Part shown: piece after piece, positions 1 through 8,296 of the stretch | Position numbering within the stretch: the stretch's first letter is position 1 | Layout: every line of letters starts with the position of its first letter | From: Aminobacter aganoensis | GTDB lineage: Bacteria > Pseudomonadota > Alphaproteobacteria > Rhizobiales > Rhizobiaceae | Direction: 5' to 3' | Assembly (NCBI RefSeq): GCF_014206975.1 | Contig: NZ_JACHOU010000002.1 | Location: 248,001-312,000, forward strand | Length of the DNA: 64,000 nt | Translations under genes and position numbers: made by a program | Notes under the pieces: generated by a model | The model's input: only the letters and a program-made list of their open reading frames with translations | What the model was told of the DNA's origin: nothing | Database searches by the model: none

Positions 1-497
1 CTGCCGTTGCCATGGTCCTGTTCCGCGTCATCCCGATGCGCGAGGTCTATGGCGCCATCGACGGGCCGATCCTGGTGATGCTCGCAGCCCTCATTCCCGT
101 CAGCGATTCCTTGCGGCGGACGGGCGCCACCGACGTCATTTCGGCCTGGCTGGCGGAATTCGCCGCCGGCTTGCCACCAGCGGGCGCACTGACCCTGATC
201 ATGGTCGTGGCCATGGCGGTCACGCCGTTCCTCAACAATGCAGCGACGGTGCTCGTGGTGGCTCCCATCGCGGCCGGTTTCGCCAGTTCGCTCGGCTACC
301 AGCCGGAAGCGTTCCTGATGGCCGTCGCCATCGGCGCCGGATGCGACTTCCTCACGCCGATCGGCCACCAGTGCAATACGCTGGTGATGGGACCGGGCGG
401 CTACAAGTTCTCCGACTACCCGCGCCTCGGGCTGCCATTGTCGCTGCTGGTCATCATGGTGGCGGTGCCGATGCTGCTGCTCGTCTGGCCGATGTAG
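1..497 (+). CDS. SLC13/CitM-type anion permease, C-terminal part (5' end outside window)
   Basis: This is the end of an inner-membrane permease of the SLC13 / ion-transporter superfamily, which moves di- and tricarboxylates, sulfate or similar anions. The reading frame is open from the first complete codon at position 3, so the gene starts upstream. The visible 164 residues are mostly hydrophobic. They contain the re-entrant signature TPFLNNAATVLVVAPIA and a second conserved stretch, GCDFLTPIGHQCNTLVMGPG, both typical of the C-terminal half of the family. Substrate cannot be told from this part. Confidence 0.8.
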   Translation, partial: AVAMVLFRVIPMREVYGAIDGPILVMLAALIPVSDSLRRTGATDVISAWLAEFAAGLPPAGALTLIMVVAMAVTPFLNNAATVLVVAPIAAGFASSLGYQPEAFLMAVAIGAGCDFLTPIGHQCNTLVMGPGGYKFSDYPRLGLPLSLLVIMVAVPMLLLVWPM

Positions 498-579
498 GCG
501 ACACGCAAGCGTGATTGGCCGTTGATTTCGGCTCGCCCTAGCCTTGCGCCTCAATCGACAAACTAGGGAGGAACGATCG

Positions 580-1203
580 ATGAAACGCATCCTCATCCTG
601 TCCGCGGCACTGTGCTCGGGCCTTCTCACCGCCAGCGCCCAGGACAACACGATGAGCTTTTTCGTGACCAGCGTCGGGCTGGGCAAGGGTGCAAATCTCG
701 GTGGCCTGGCAGGCGCCGACGCCCAATGCCAGAGCCTCGCCGAAGCTGCCGGCTCGACCGGCAAGACCTGGCATGCCTATCTCTCGACCAGCGACACCGA
801 CGCCAAGGATCGCATCGGCAGCGGCCCATGGTCCAACGCCAAGGGCCAGAAGATCGCCGACGATGTGGCCTCGCTGCACAGCGACGCCAACAACATCAAC
901 AAGGAAACCGCACTCGACGAGAAGGGCAACACCATCAACGGCCGCGGCGACCAGCCCAACAAGCACGACATCCTGACCGGGTCGATGCCTGACGGCACCA
1001 AGGCCGCCGACCAGTCCTGCAACAACTGGACCAGCGACGGCGACGGCGTCGCCATGATGGGCCATCACGACCGCATGGGCCTCGACGACTCGGCGGCGGC
1101 GAAATCGTGGAATTCCTCGCATGCCTCGCGCGGCGGATGCGGCCAGGAAGCCCTGAAGGGCACCGGTGGCGACGGCCTGTTCTACTGCTTCGCCACGAAC
1201 TGA
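580..1203 (+). CDS. secreted lectin-like (C-type-lectin/endostatin-fold-like) protein
   Basis: A 207-residue exported protein. The N-terminus MKRILILSAALCSGLLTASAQ is a clear signal peptide. The mature part has the pattern of bacterial lectin-like periplasmic proteins: an early GADAQCQSLA segment, W-H-A-Y-L-S, and late cysteines in SCNNWTS, GGCGQEA and LFYCFATN that could pair in disulfides. An upstream in-frame start at 544 is rejected because AGGGAGG at 565-571 sits 8 bases before the ATG at 580. It appears monocistronic. Ligand and role are unknown; the lectin-like call rests on pattern only. Confidence 0.7.
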   Translation: MKRILILSAALCSGLLTASAQDNTMSFFVTSVGLGKGANLGGLAGADAQCQSLAEAAGSTGKTWHAYLSTSDTDAKDRIGSGPWSNAKGQKIADDVASLHSDANNINKETALDEKGNTINGRGDQPNKHDILTGSMPDGTKAADQSCNNWTSDGDGVAMMGHHDRMGLDDSAAAKSWNSSHASRGGCGQEALKGTGGDGLFYCFATN

Positions 1204-1218
1204 GCAGGCTGCATCAAC

Positions 1219-1725
1219 CTAGCGTTCGGCCGATACCGAAAGGTCCGGCCGAACGTTCAGCGTCTGGAACACGACGCAGTAGCGCTCGGTCAGCTTGATC
1301 AGGGCGTCGATGCGGTCCTGGGGCTCGTCGGTATCGAGCTTGAAGGCCAGCCGGATGGCGCGAAAGCCGACCGGTGCATCCTTGGCGACACCCAGCGTGC
1401 CGCGAAAGTCGAGATCGCCCTCGGCCGAGACCGTGGCCTCGCCTAGCCTGAATTCCAGCGCCGTGGCGACCGCCTTCAAGGTCACTCCGGCGCAGGCGAC
1501 GAGCGCCTCGAGCAGCATGTCGCCGGAGCAGAGCTCCAGCCCGCTGCCGCCGGTCGCCGGGTGCAGCCCGGCCGTCACGATCGCCCTGCCCGTCTCGACC
1601 TTGCAGGCGATGGAGCTGTCGTCGACAGCGCCGGCCGCGCGCAGGGTGATCAGCCCCCGGTCGGCATCCTCGCGATAGGCATCCTTCAGGGGCGCCTGCA
1701 GCGCCTTCAGTCCCGCGGCATCCAT
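1219..1725 (-). CDS. OsmC family peroxiredoxin-like protein
   Basis: A 168-residue OsmC/Ohr-fold protein. Members reduce organic hydroperoxides through two cysteines. Here Cys78 lies in LLEALVACAGVTLKAVA, the hallmark of the family, and Cys150 in TERYCVVFQ near the C-terminus; these are the expected peroxidatic/resolving pair. An extra Cys66 lies in LELCSGDML. Length is normal for the family. It is convergent with the lectin-like gene, with only 15 bases between the stops. It could equally belong to the YhfA-like branch of uncertain function. Confidence 0.85.
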   Translation of the reverse strand: MDAAGLKALQAPLKDAYREDADRGLITLRAAGAVDDSSIACKVETGRAIVTAGLHPATGGSGLELCSGDMLLEALVACAGVTLKAVATALEFRLGEATVSAEGDLDFRGTLGVAKDAPVGFRAIRLAFKLDTDEPQDRIDALIKLTERYCVVFQTLNVRPDLSVSAER

Positions 1726-1838
1726 GATCTTCTCCCGGCAAACTCCGACGATGCTAGCACAGCAAATGCGCCTTGGCTCATGACAGCAGGCTGGCAGGAG
1801 CGATGCGATAATCTAAGCTTGTTTTGCAGGAGGCAGGC

Positions 1839-2762
1839 ATGGTCACCGACAGCTTCGACGGCGCCTCGGAACACCGGCTCGGCGTCCTGCTCGTCACGCT
1901 GTCGGCGGCGGTTTTCGCCCTTTCAGGGATCCTCACCAAATCGATCGACGCCGATCCCCTGACCATCACCTCATGGCGCGGACTGGTCGGCGGGCTCCTG
2001 ATCACGGCCTACGTCCTCTGGCGCCGTCGCGCCGGCCATGGCGAAAGCCTCGACCTCGGCTGGCGAGGCTGGATGCTGGCCATACTGGGCACCTTCGCCA
2101 GCATCGCCTTCATCGCCGCCTTCAAGAACACCTATGTCGCCAATGTCGTCGTCATTTATGCCACCGTGCCCTTCGTCGTCGCCTTGCTCGCCTGGCTGAT
2201 CGTCGGCGAGGTCTTTCGCCGCCAGACGGCAATCGCGGCAGCGATCTGCCTCGTCGGCGTCGCCGTCATGGTCTGGACCGGACTGGGCGGTGGCCACGCC
2301 TTCGGCGACATGCTGGCGCTGCTGATGACCTTCACATTCTCGCTCTACGCAACCCTTGTCCGCCGCTTTCGCAATGCGTCCGTGGTGTGGGCCGGTGCCG
2401 TTTCGGCATTCCTCGGCGTTTTTCCCGCCTGGTTCGTCACCGATCCGCTCGCCGTGCCAAGCCAGGACATCCCCGTGCTCGCCATTTTCGGCTTCACCTT
2501 CGCGCTGGCGGTGGTTCTATGGACCGAAGGCGCGCGCCGCATACCCGCTGCCGAAGCAGGGCTGCTGGGCACGGCCGAAGTGCCGTTCGGCATCGTCTTT
2601 GCCTGGCTTTTTCTCGCCGAACTGCCGCCGCTGGCGAGCTTCGCGGGCGGGGCTGTCGTGATGGCCGCCGTATTCTGGCACACTTGGCGCGACTGGCCCG
2701 GCGCGCAGATGCCGCCGCCCATGCACGATACCAGCATGGAAAAAGATTCGCAGAAAGCCTGA
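1839..2762 (+). CDS. DMT superfamily (EamA) exporter
   Basis: A 307-residue inner-membrane protein with about ten hydrophobic segments arranged as two EamA repeats, the architecture of drug/metabolite transporters. A TTG at 1824 also opens the frame, but AGGAGG at 1828-1833 lies 5 bases before the ATG at 1839, which fixes that start. The C-terminal tail is hydrophilic and Met/Pro-rich. A strong factor-independent terminator follows at 2854-2878. The substrate cannot be inferred. Confidence 0.8.
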   Translation: MVTDSFDGASEHRLGVLLVTLSAAVFALSGILTKSIDADPLTITSWRGLVGGLLITAYVLWRRRAGHGESLDLGWRGWMLAILGTFASIAFIAAFKNTYVANVVVIYATVPFVVALLAWLIVGEVFRRQTAIAAAICLVGVAVMVWTGLGGGHAFGDMLALLMTFTFSLYATLVRRFRNASVVWAGAVSAFLGVFPAWFVTDPLAVPSQDIPVLAIFGFTFALAVVLWTEGARRIPAAEAGLLGTAEVPFGIVFAWLFLAELPPLASFAGGAVVMAAVFWHTWRDWPGAQMPPPMHDTSMEKDSQKA

Positions 2763-2853
2763 ACTGGCGTGGAACCAAATCGCGGGATCGACGTTATTGG
2801 CCTCAGGACGGGTTGCCCCATCCCCCCATCCCCTCCACCCGTCCCTTTGCTTT

Positions 2854-2878
2854 AAGCCGGTCGCAAGACCGGCTTTTT
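2854..2878 (+). terminator. Rho-independent terminator after the DMT exporter
   Basis: A perfect 9-bp stem, AAGCCGGTC (2854-2862) and GACCGGCTT (2867-2875), is closed by a GCAA (GNRA-type) tetraloop and followed by a run of five T (2874-2878) on the plus strand. It lies 92 bases after the DMT stop codon. Confidence 0.85.
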
Positions 2879-2986
2879 CCTGTCCTGAACCCCAGGGGTG
2901 GCGGGGACGATGCGCATTGACGTGGCGTCGGCATCGTCTAGTTTCTGTGCGCGCGGTGGGGCGTCGCGTGCATTGGGAGGTGCGGC

Positions 2987-5206
2987 ATGGTCCTGGCCAG
3001 TGCAATTCTGCTCGGTCTGGTCGCGGCATGGATGCTTGCCGCGGGCTACCTGACCTACACGCTCGGCATCCGCCTGCGCCAGGGGCTGCTCTATCTGCCG
3101 CTCAAGCTGCTGTGGCGCGTCCACGACAAGGCCATGCGCCAGGCGCGGGACGCCGAGGCACCGGTCATCTATGTCGTGTCGCACCAGTCCCGGCTCGAAC
3201 CGGCGCTGATGCTGTCCCTGCTGCCGGAGCAGACGCTGCACATCCTCGACGACGCGTCCGCCCGCGCCGTCTGGCTCGAGCCATGGCGTGAACTCGGCCG
3301 CACCATCGCCTTCAACGCCGAACATGTCTTCGTCAGCCGTCGCCTCGTGCGCGTGCTGCGCGGCAAGGGCCGCCTCGCCGTCTACCTGCCCGACACCGTC
3401 GAGCCCGACGTCAAGTCGTTCCGGCTGTTTCGCGCCGTCGCCCGCATCGCAATGCAGGCCGACGCCCGGATCGTTCCGATCTTCGTCGGCGGCGCGCGCC
3501 ATCTGCCATTTTCGCTGACACCTGCCGAACGCGCCCCGCGCGGCTGGTTCCCGCGCCTCCGGATCGCAGCCCTTGCGCCGATGACCATGGCCGAACTGCT
3601 CCAGCGTGCCGGCTATTCCCAAACCACGACCGCAAACGCCCTGTTCGACCGTTTTGCCGAGGCGAGGCTTGCCGGAACCGACCTCGACCGGGGTCTGTTC
3701 TACGCCGTGCGCGATGCGGCCGACCGCTACGGCGCCTCGCGCCCGATCGTCGAGGATGTCGTCGGCGGCGCGCTCAGCTACCGCAAGCTGCTGACCGGGA
3801 CGCGCGTGCTGGGCAGGCGCCTCGAGGCCCAGACCAGCCACGGCGAAGCGGTCGGCGTGCTGCTGCCCAATGCCAATGGCGTGGTGCTGACCTTGCTCGG
3901 CCTCGTCTCGGCAGGCCGCGTGGCCGCCATGATCAACTATACCGCCGGCGCCAGCAATGTCGCCTCGGCGGTGAAGACCGCCGCCATCAAGACCATCGTC
4001 TCGTCGCGCGCCTTCATCCAGAAGGCCGACCTTGCCGATATCGTCGTCGCCGCCGAGCAGGCCGGCGCGCGGATGGTCTGGTTGGAAGAGCTGCGAGACA
4101 GCATCACGGCCATCGAAAAAGCCGTTGCAGCCGTTCAATGGCGGCGCCCGCTGCAACCGCAAGACCCCGCCAGGCCGGCCGTCATCCTGTTCACCTCGGG
4201 TTCCGAAGGCATGCCCAAGGCCGTCGTGCTGTCGCACCGCAATCTGGTCGCCAATGCGATGCAGGCAGAGGCCCGCATCGGCATCTCGCCGGCCGACAAG
4301 CTGTTCAACGTGCTGCCGGTCTTCCACTCGTTCGGCCTCACCGGCGGCACCATCCTGCCACTCGTCACCGGCGTGCGGCTGTTCCTCTACCCCTCGCCGC
4401 TGCACTACAAGCTCATCCCCGACGTCGCGCGCAAGATCCGCCCGACCATCATGTTCGGCACCGACACCTTCCTGGCCGCCTATGCCCGCACCGCCGAGGA
4501 TGGCGACTTCTCCAGCCTGCGCTTCGTCGTTGCCGGCGCCGAGCCGGTACGGGCGGAAACGCGGCGCGTCTGGCGCGACCGATTCGGCGCCGAGATCATC
4601 GAGGGCTTCGGCCTGACCGAGGCAGCGCCGGTGGTGGCCGTCAATACCGCGACCCATGGCCGCGACGGCACCGTGGGACGCCTGTTGCCCGGCATGCGCA
4701 TGCGGCTCGAAGAGGTCGAGGGCGTCAGCGAAGGCGGGCGGCTCTGGCTCAACGGCCCCAACCTGATGATGGGATACATGACCGCCGACCGGCCGGGCGA
4801 GTTGCAACCGCTCGAAGGCTGGCACGACAGCGGCGACATCGTCTCGGTCGACCGCGAGGGCTTCGTCACCATCCGCGGCCGCGCCAAGCGCTTTGCCAAG
4901 ATCGCCGGCGAAATGGTCTCGCTCGGCGCCGTCGAGATGCTGGTGCAGGCGCTGTGGCCGGAGGAACGCCATGCCGCCGTTGCCGTTCCCGACAAGCGCA
5001 AGGGCGAGCGCATCGTGCTCGTCACCACCGCCGGCAATGCCGACCCCGAAACACTGCGCCTCTATGGCAAGCAGGCCGGCGCCGCCGACCTGATGGTCCC
5101 GCATGACATCATCAAGGTGCGCGAGATCCCGGTGCTCGGCTCTGGCAAGACCGACTATGTCGCTGCGCGCCACATGGCCATCGAGCAACTGGGGCTGGCA
5201 GCCTAA
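2987..5206 (+). CDS. aas: fused acyltransferase / acyl-ACP synthetase (Aas-like)
   Basis: A 739-residue two-domain membrane-associated protein. Residues about 1-200 form a PlsC/PlsB-type glycerophospholipid acyltransferase domain after an N-terminal hydrophobic segment. Residues about 245-735 form an AMP-binding acyl-CoA/acyl-ACP synthetase domain with the P-loop ILFTSGSEGMPK near residue 400 and EIIEGFGLTEAAPV further on. The E. coli Aas of the same layout re-acylates lysophosphatidylethanolamine. The acyltransferase box, normally HX4D, reads HQSRLEP here, so the acidic residue is Glu71. GGGAGG at 2975-2980 supports the ATG at 2987. It converges on pssA, and the two stop codons share bases. 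Confidence 0.8.
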   Translation: MVLASAILLGLVAAWMLAAGYLTYTLGIRLRQGLLYLPLKLLWRVHDKAMRQARDAEAPVIYVVSHQSRLEPALMLSLLPEQTLHILDDASARAVWLEPWRELGRTIAFNAEHVFVSRRLVRVLRGKGRLAVYLPDTVEPDVKSFRLFRAVARIAMQADARIVPIFVGGARHLPFSLTPAERAPRGWFPRLRIAALAPMTMAELLQRAGYSQTTTANALFDRFAEARLAGTDLDRGLFYAVRDAADRYGASRPIVEDVVGGALSYRKLLTGTRVLGRRLEAQTSHGEAVGVLLPNANGVVLTLLGLVSAGRVAAMINYTAGASNVASAVKTAAIKTIVSSRAFIQKADLADIVVAAEQAGARMVWLEELRDSITAIEKAVAAVQWRRPLQPQDPARPAVILFTSGSEGMPKAVVLSHRNLVANAMQAEARIGISPADKLFNVLPVFHSFGLTGGTILPLVTGVRLFLYPSPLHYKLIPDVARKIRPTIMFGTDTFLAAYARTAEDGDFSSLRFVVAGAEPVRAETRRVWRDRFGAEIIEGFGLTEAAPVVAVNTATHGRDGTVGRLLPGMRMRLEEVEGVSEGGRLWLNGPNLMMGYMTADRPGELQPLEGWHDSGDIVSVDREGFVTIRGRAKRFAKIAGEMVSLGAVEMLVQALWPEERHAAVAVPDKRKGERIVLVTTAGNADPETLRLYGKQAGAADLMVPHDIIKVREIPVLGSGKTDYVAARHMAIEQLGLAA

Positions 5207-6051
5207 CCCGCCGGCTTGCTCTCGTCCGCGGCTTCGGCTGCCTCGGCCTCGGCGGCAGCAGCCGCGGCCTTCTCGCCCTCGATCCTGGCACGCCGGGCAT
5301 AGGCGCTGGCGCTCAGCGGCAAGAAGATCAGGTAGCCGATCACCGACGCCGTCAAAGTCTGCCAGGGATAGACAGTCAGCAGCAGCACGTAAAACACGGC
5401 GATCAGCATGACGGGCAGCAGGTATTCCCTGCGAATGCTCAGCTTCTTGCCGGAATAGACGGGCAGCCGGCTGACCAGCAGGAAGGCGACGAGGATGGCG
5501 AAGCCGGTGGCGACATAGGCCACCGTGCGCGTGCCCTCGAGGCCGAGGAAGCCGAGATACATCGGCAGCATCAAGGTGATGGCTCCGATCGGTGCCGGCA
5601 CGCCGACGAAATATTCGGCCTGCCATGCCGGGCGATCAAGGTCCTCGTCGAGCACGTTGAAGCGCGCGAGCCTCAGGCCCATGGCGATGGCGAACAGCAG
5701 CGTCGCGATCCAGCCCAGGGAGCCGGCCTTGTCGAGCAGGTAGGCATAAAGCACGAGCGCCGGAACGACGCCGAAATTGACGATGTCGGCGAGCGAATCC
5801 ATCTGCGCGCCGAACCGCGAGGTCGCCTTCAGCATGCGCGCGAGACGGCCGTCGATGCCGTCGAGGAAGGCTGCCAGCAGCACCATCACGACGGCCGATT
5901 CAAACCGGTCCTGGAAGGCGAGCCGGATGCCCGACAGGCCGGCGCAGATCGCCAGCACAGTGATCAGGTTGGGCAGCACCATGCGCAGCGGAATCTCGCG
6001 GATGCGCGGTCCACCGCTTCCATGCGGCTCGAAGGGTTTGAAGGATGACAC
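5203..6051 (-). CDS. pssA: CDP-diacylglycerol--serine O-phosphatidyltransferase
   Basis: A 282-residue integral membrane enzyme that makes phosphatidylserine from CDP-diacylglycerol and serine, the first committed step to phosphatidylethanolamine. The CDP-alcohol phosphatidyltransferase signature D-x2-DG-x2-AR-x8-G-x3-D-x3-D is complete at residues 64-89. About eight hydrophobic segments follow the cytosolic N-terminus, and the C-terminal tail is Ala/Glu-rich. It lies 11 bases downstream of psd on the same strand, so the two form an operon. Its stop overlaps the stop of the convergent Aas-like gene by bases 5203-5206. Confidence 0.95.
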   Translation of the reverse strand: MSSFKPFEPHGSGGPRIREIPLRMVLPNLITVLAICAGLSGIRLAFQDRFESAVVMVLLAAFLDGIDGRLARMLKATSRFGAQMDSLADIVNFGVVPALVLYAYLLDKAGSLGWIATLLFAIAMGLRLARFNVLDEDLDRPAWQAEYFVGVPAPIGAITLMLPMYLGFLGLEGTRTVAYVATGFAILVAFLLVSRLPVYSGKKLSIRREYLLPVMLIAVFYVLLLTVYPWQTLTASVIGYLIFLPLSASAYARRARIEGEKAAAAAAEAEAAEAADESKPAG

Positions 6052-6062
6052 CGGCGCGGTCC

Positions 6063-6761
6063 TCAGGACACCCGCACCAGCGGTGCGTGGCTGGTGCCGC
6101 CGAACTCGGCAAGGGTGGTTTCGCCGGCCACCGCGGTCTGGCCGACGGCGACGCGCGGTACAGCCCCTGCGGGCAGGAACACGTCGACGCGCGAGCCGAA
6201 GCGGATCAGGCCGAAGCGCTCGCCCACGGCGATGTTGCCGCCGACATCGGCCCAGCAGACGATGCGCCGCGCCACGAGGCCGGCGACCTGGACTGCGGCG
6301 ACCTGGCCGTTGGGGCTGTCGATGACGATACCGTTGCGCTCGTTTTCCTGGCTCGCCTTGTCGAGTTCGGCGTTGAGGAACTTGCCCGGACGGTGTTCGA
6401 TGCGGACGATCTTGCCGCGCACCGGGGCGCGGTTAACGTGGCAGGAAAAGACGTCCATGAACACCGAGATGCGGGTCATTTCGGCGTTGCCCAGGCCGAG
6501 TTCGCGCGGCGGCACGGCGGGGCCGACGGCCGAAACCACGCCGTCGGCGGGGCTGACGACGAGCCTGTCGTCCACCGGCGTCACGCGCTCGGGGTCGCGG
6601 AAGAAATAGGCGCACCAGGCCGTGAGGATCGCCCCGATCCAGAACAGCGACGTCGAGAAGAAGCCGAGCAGGATGGCGACCGCCGCGAATCCGGCGATGA
6701 AGGGGTACCCCTCGCGATGGACCGGAACGAAGGCGTTGCGGATCGTGTCGGCTATGCTCAT
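6063..6761 (-). CDS. psd: phosphatidylserine decarboxylase proenzyme (short, type II-like)
   Basis: A 232-residue proenzyme that decarboxylates phosphatidylserine to phosphatidylethanolamine. N-terminal hydrophobic segments (about 20-52) are followed by FRDPER at 54-59 and SPADG at 70-74, both typical. The self-cleavage site that creates the pyruvoyl group is the Gly189-Ser190 bond in [12 protein letters not shown], so an alpha subunit of about 43 residues would be released. This is the short form common in alphaproteobacteria and archaea, not the longer E. coli form. First gene of the psd-pssA operon. Confidence 0.93.
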   Translation of the reverse strand: MSIADTIRNAFVPVHREGYPFIAGFAAVAILLGFFSTSLFWIGAILTAWCAYFFRDPERVTPVDDRLVVSPADGVVSAVGPAVPPRELGLGNAEMTRISVFMDVFSCHVNRAPVRGKIVRIEHRPGKFLNAELDKASQENERNGIVIDSPNGQVAAVQVAGLVARRIVCWADVGGNIAVGERFGLIRFGSRVDVFLPAGAVPRVAVGQTAVAGETTLAEFGGTSHAPLVRVS

Positions 6762-6892
6762 GAAGGGGTGGCCGTTGCTGTTGAAGTCCTGGAGTGCTTA
6801 CCGGAAAGCTCTGGCCGCCGCAACGCGACATTGCCTGCCGGTGACCAGGTGACGCGAGGGGTGGCGGCACCAGCTTGACTGCTCGAAGTCTC

Positions 6893-6909
6893 GTAACTAC
6901 AAAAGTTAC
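6893..6909. promoter_or_regulatory. palindromic operator candidate touching the Rrf2 gene start
   Basis: GTAACT-ACAAA-AGTTAC is a perfect 6-5-6 inverted repeat. It ends at the base just before the ATG at 6910 and leaves no room for a Shine-Dalgarno sequence. Position and symmetry suggest autoregulation by the Rrf2 protein. Confidence 0.65.
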
Positions 6910-7371
6910 ATGAAACACGACAGCCGCCTCTCCGCGACCCTGCACGCCCTGCTTCACATGGCAGATCACGGCAAGCCGATGACGTCCGACCAACTCGCGA
7001 TGTGCCTGCGCACCAACCCCGTGGTCGTGCGCCGGACGATGGCTGGCCTGCGGGAGGCCGGTCTGGTGACATCGGAGCGGGGTCATGGCGGCGGCTGGAC
7101 GCTGGCGCGCGACCTCGCCTCGGTCAGCCTGCGCGACATCCACCTGGCACTGGGCGAGCCGGTGCTGCTCCCACTCAGCCCGGCCACCGAAAGCCCGGGC
7201 TGCCTGGTCGAACAGGCTGTCAATCACGCGCTCGACGACACGTTTCGCGAGGCGCAGGCGCTGCTGTTCGAACGGTTCGGACAGATCCGGCTCAGCGATC
7301 TCGCCGCCGATTTCAGCCGCCGGATGGCGGACCACGCACAACATGCAAAAGGAAATCACGATGCAGCATGA
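6910..7371 (+). CDS. Rrf2 family transcriptional regulator
   Basis: A 153-residue winged-helix repressor. The N-terminus MKHDSRLSATLHALLHMA and the wing ERGHGGGWTLARDL are typical of Rrf2 proteins. The three-cysteine Fe-S cluster of IscR is absent. Only Cys32 and Cys98 (SPGCLVEQ) are present, as in the YwnA/NsrR-unlike branch that is thought to sense thiol-reactive or oxidative signals. The start is set by the conserved N-terminus. It overlaps the downstream flavoprotein gene by 11 bases, so that gene is the likely target. The operator candidate is immediately upstream. Confidence 0.9.
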   Translation: MKHDSRLSATLHALLHMADHGKPMTSDQLAMCLRTNPVVVRRTMAGLREAGLVTSERGHGGGWTLARDLASVSLRDIHLALGEPVLLPLSPATESPGCLVEQAVNHALDDTFREAQALLFERFGQIRLSDLAADFSRRMADHAQHAKGNHDAA

Positions 7372-8290
7372 CGCCATCATCGTCGGCGGCAGCTTTGCCG
7401 GCCTCGCCGGCGCCCTGCTCCTGGCCCGCACTCGCCGGCGCGTGCTGGTGATCGACGCCGGCAAGCCACGCAACCGCTTCGCCACCCATTCGCATGGCGT
7501 GCTCGGGCATGACGGCCGCGCCGGCAGCGACCTCCTGGCAGAGGCCAGGGCGCAGTTTCTTGCCTATCCGTCCGCCTCGTTCGTCTCCGGCGAGGCAATC
7601 GCCGCCGAAACAACCGAAGAAGGCGTCACGGTCAGTCTTGCCGACGGGACGCGGCAACAGGGCCGGCGGATGCTCATCGCCACCGGTGTGCGCGACGACC
7701 TGCCGGCCATTCCCGGCCTCGTCGAGCGCTGGGGCAAGACCGTGCTGCACTGTCCATATTGCCACGCCTATGAAATCGGCGGCGGCCCGATCGGCGTGTT
7801 CGCCACCACTGCGCTGTCCCATCACCAGGCTTCGCTTCTGGCCGACTGGGGCGACACGATCTATTTTGCGAGCGCAGAATTCCCGCTCGACGATGCCAGC
7901 ACCGCCTTGCTCGCCGCCCGCAAGGTGCGGATCGAGGACACGCCATTCACGGCGGTCGAAGGCCCTGCCCCGGCAATCGACGGCGTGCGCCTCGCCGACG
8001 GCAGGCTGGTGCCGGTCAAGGCGCTGTTCATCGGGGCGCCCTTGCGCATGGCCAGTCCGTTGGCGCAACAGATCGGCTGTGCCTTCGACGAAACGCGCCT
8101 TGGCGTCAAGATCCGCACCGACGGTTTCAAGCAGACGACGGTCCGCAACGTCTTTGCCGCGGGCGATGCCGCCACCGAAATGCACAACATCACGCTGGCT
8201 TCAGCGGACGGCGCCCTTGCGGCCCTTTCCATCCACCGGTCGCTGATCGAGGAGGACGCCGCAAACGCGATGGGCGCGCGGGCTGCCTGA
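7361..8290 (+). CDS. thioredoxin-reductase-like NAD(P)/FAD oxidoreductase
   Basis: A 309-residue flavoprotein of the TrxB-like class. The FAD Rossmann motif GGSFAGLAG is at 9-17, a CPYC redox-active pair at 131-134, an NAD(P)-binding GGGPIGV next, and the C-terminal FAD motif NVFAAGDAA near 265. The ATG at 7361 gives MQHDAIIVGG and has AAAGGA upstream; the longer reading of this frame back to 7085 lies inside the Rrf2 gene in another frame and is not used. It is probably co-transcribed with the overlapping Rrf2 gene. The electron acceptor is unknown; true thioredoxin reductase is possible but less likely. Confidence 0.88.
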   Translation: MQHDAIIVGGSFAGLAGALLLARTRRRVLVIDAGKPRNRFATHSHGVLGHDGRAGSDLLAEARAQFLAYPSASFVSGEAIAAETTEEGVTVSLADGTRQQGRRMLIATGVRDDLPAIPGLVERWGKTVLHCPYCHAYEIGGGPIGVFATTALSHHQASLLADWGDTIYFASAEFPLDDASTALLAARKVRIEDTPFTAVEGPAPAIDGVRLADGRLVPVKALFIGAPLRMASPLAQQIGCAFDETRLGVKIRTDGFKQTTVRNVFAAGDAATEMHNITLASADGALAALSIHRSLIEEDAANAMGARAA

Positions 8291-8296
8291 GCTGTA

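Noticed and set aside
2852-5626. A 924-codon open frame on the minus strand over the Aas-like gene
   Set aside because: It is antisense to a well-supported gene, its product is Arg/Gly/His-rich low-complexity and resembles no family. GC-rich DNA often gives such frames.
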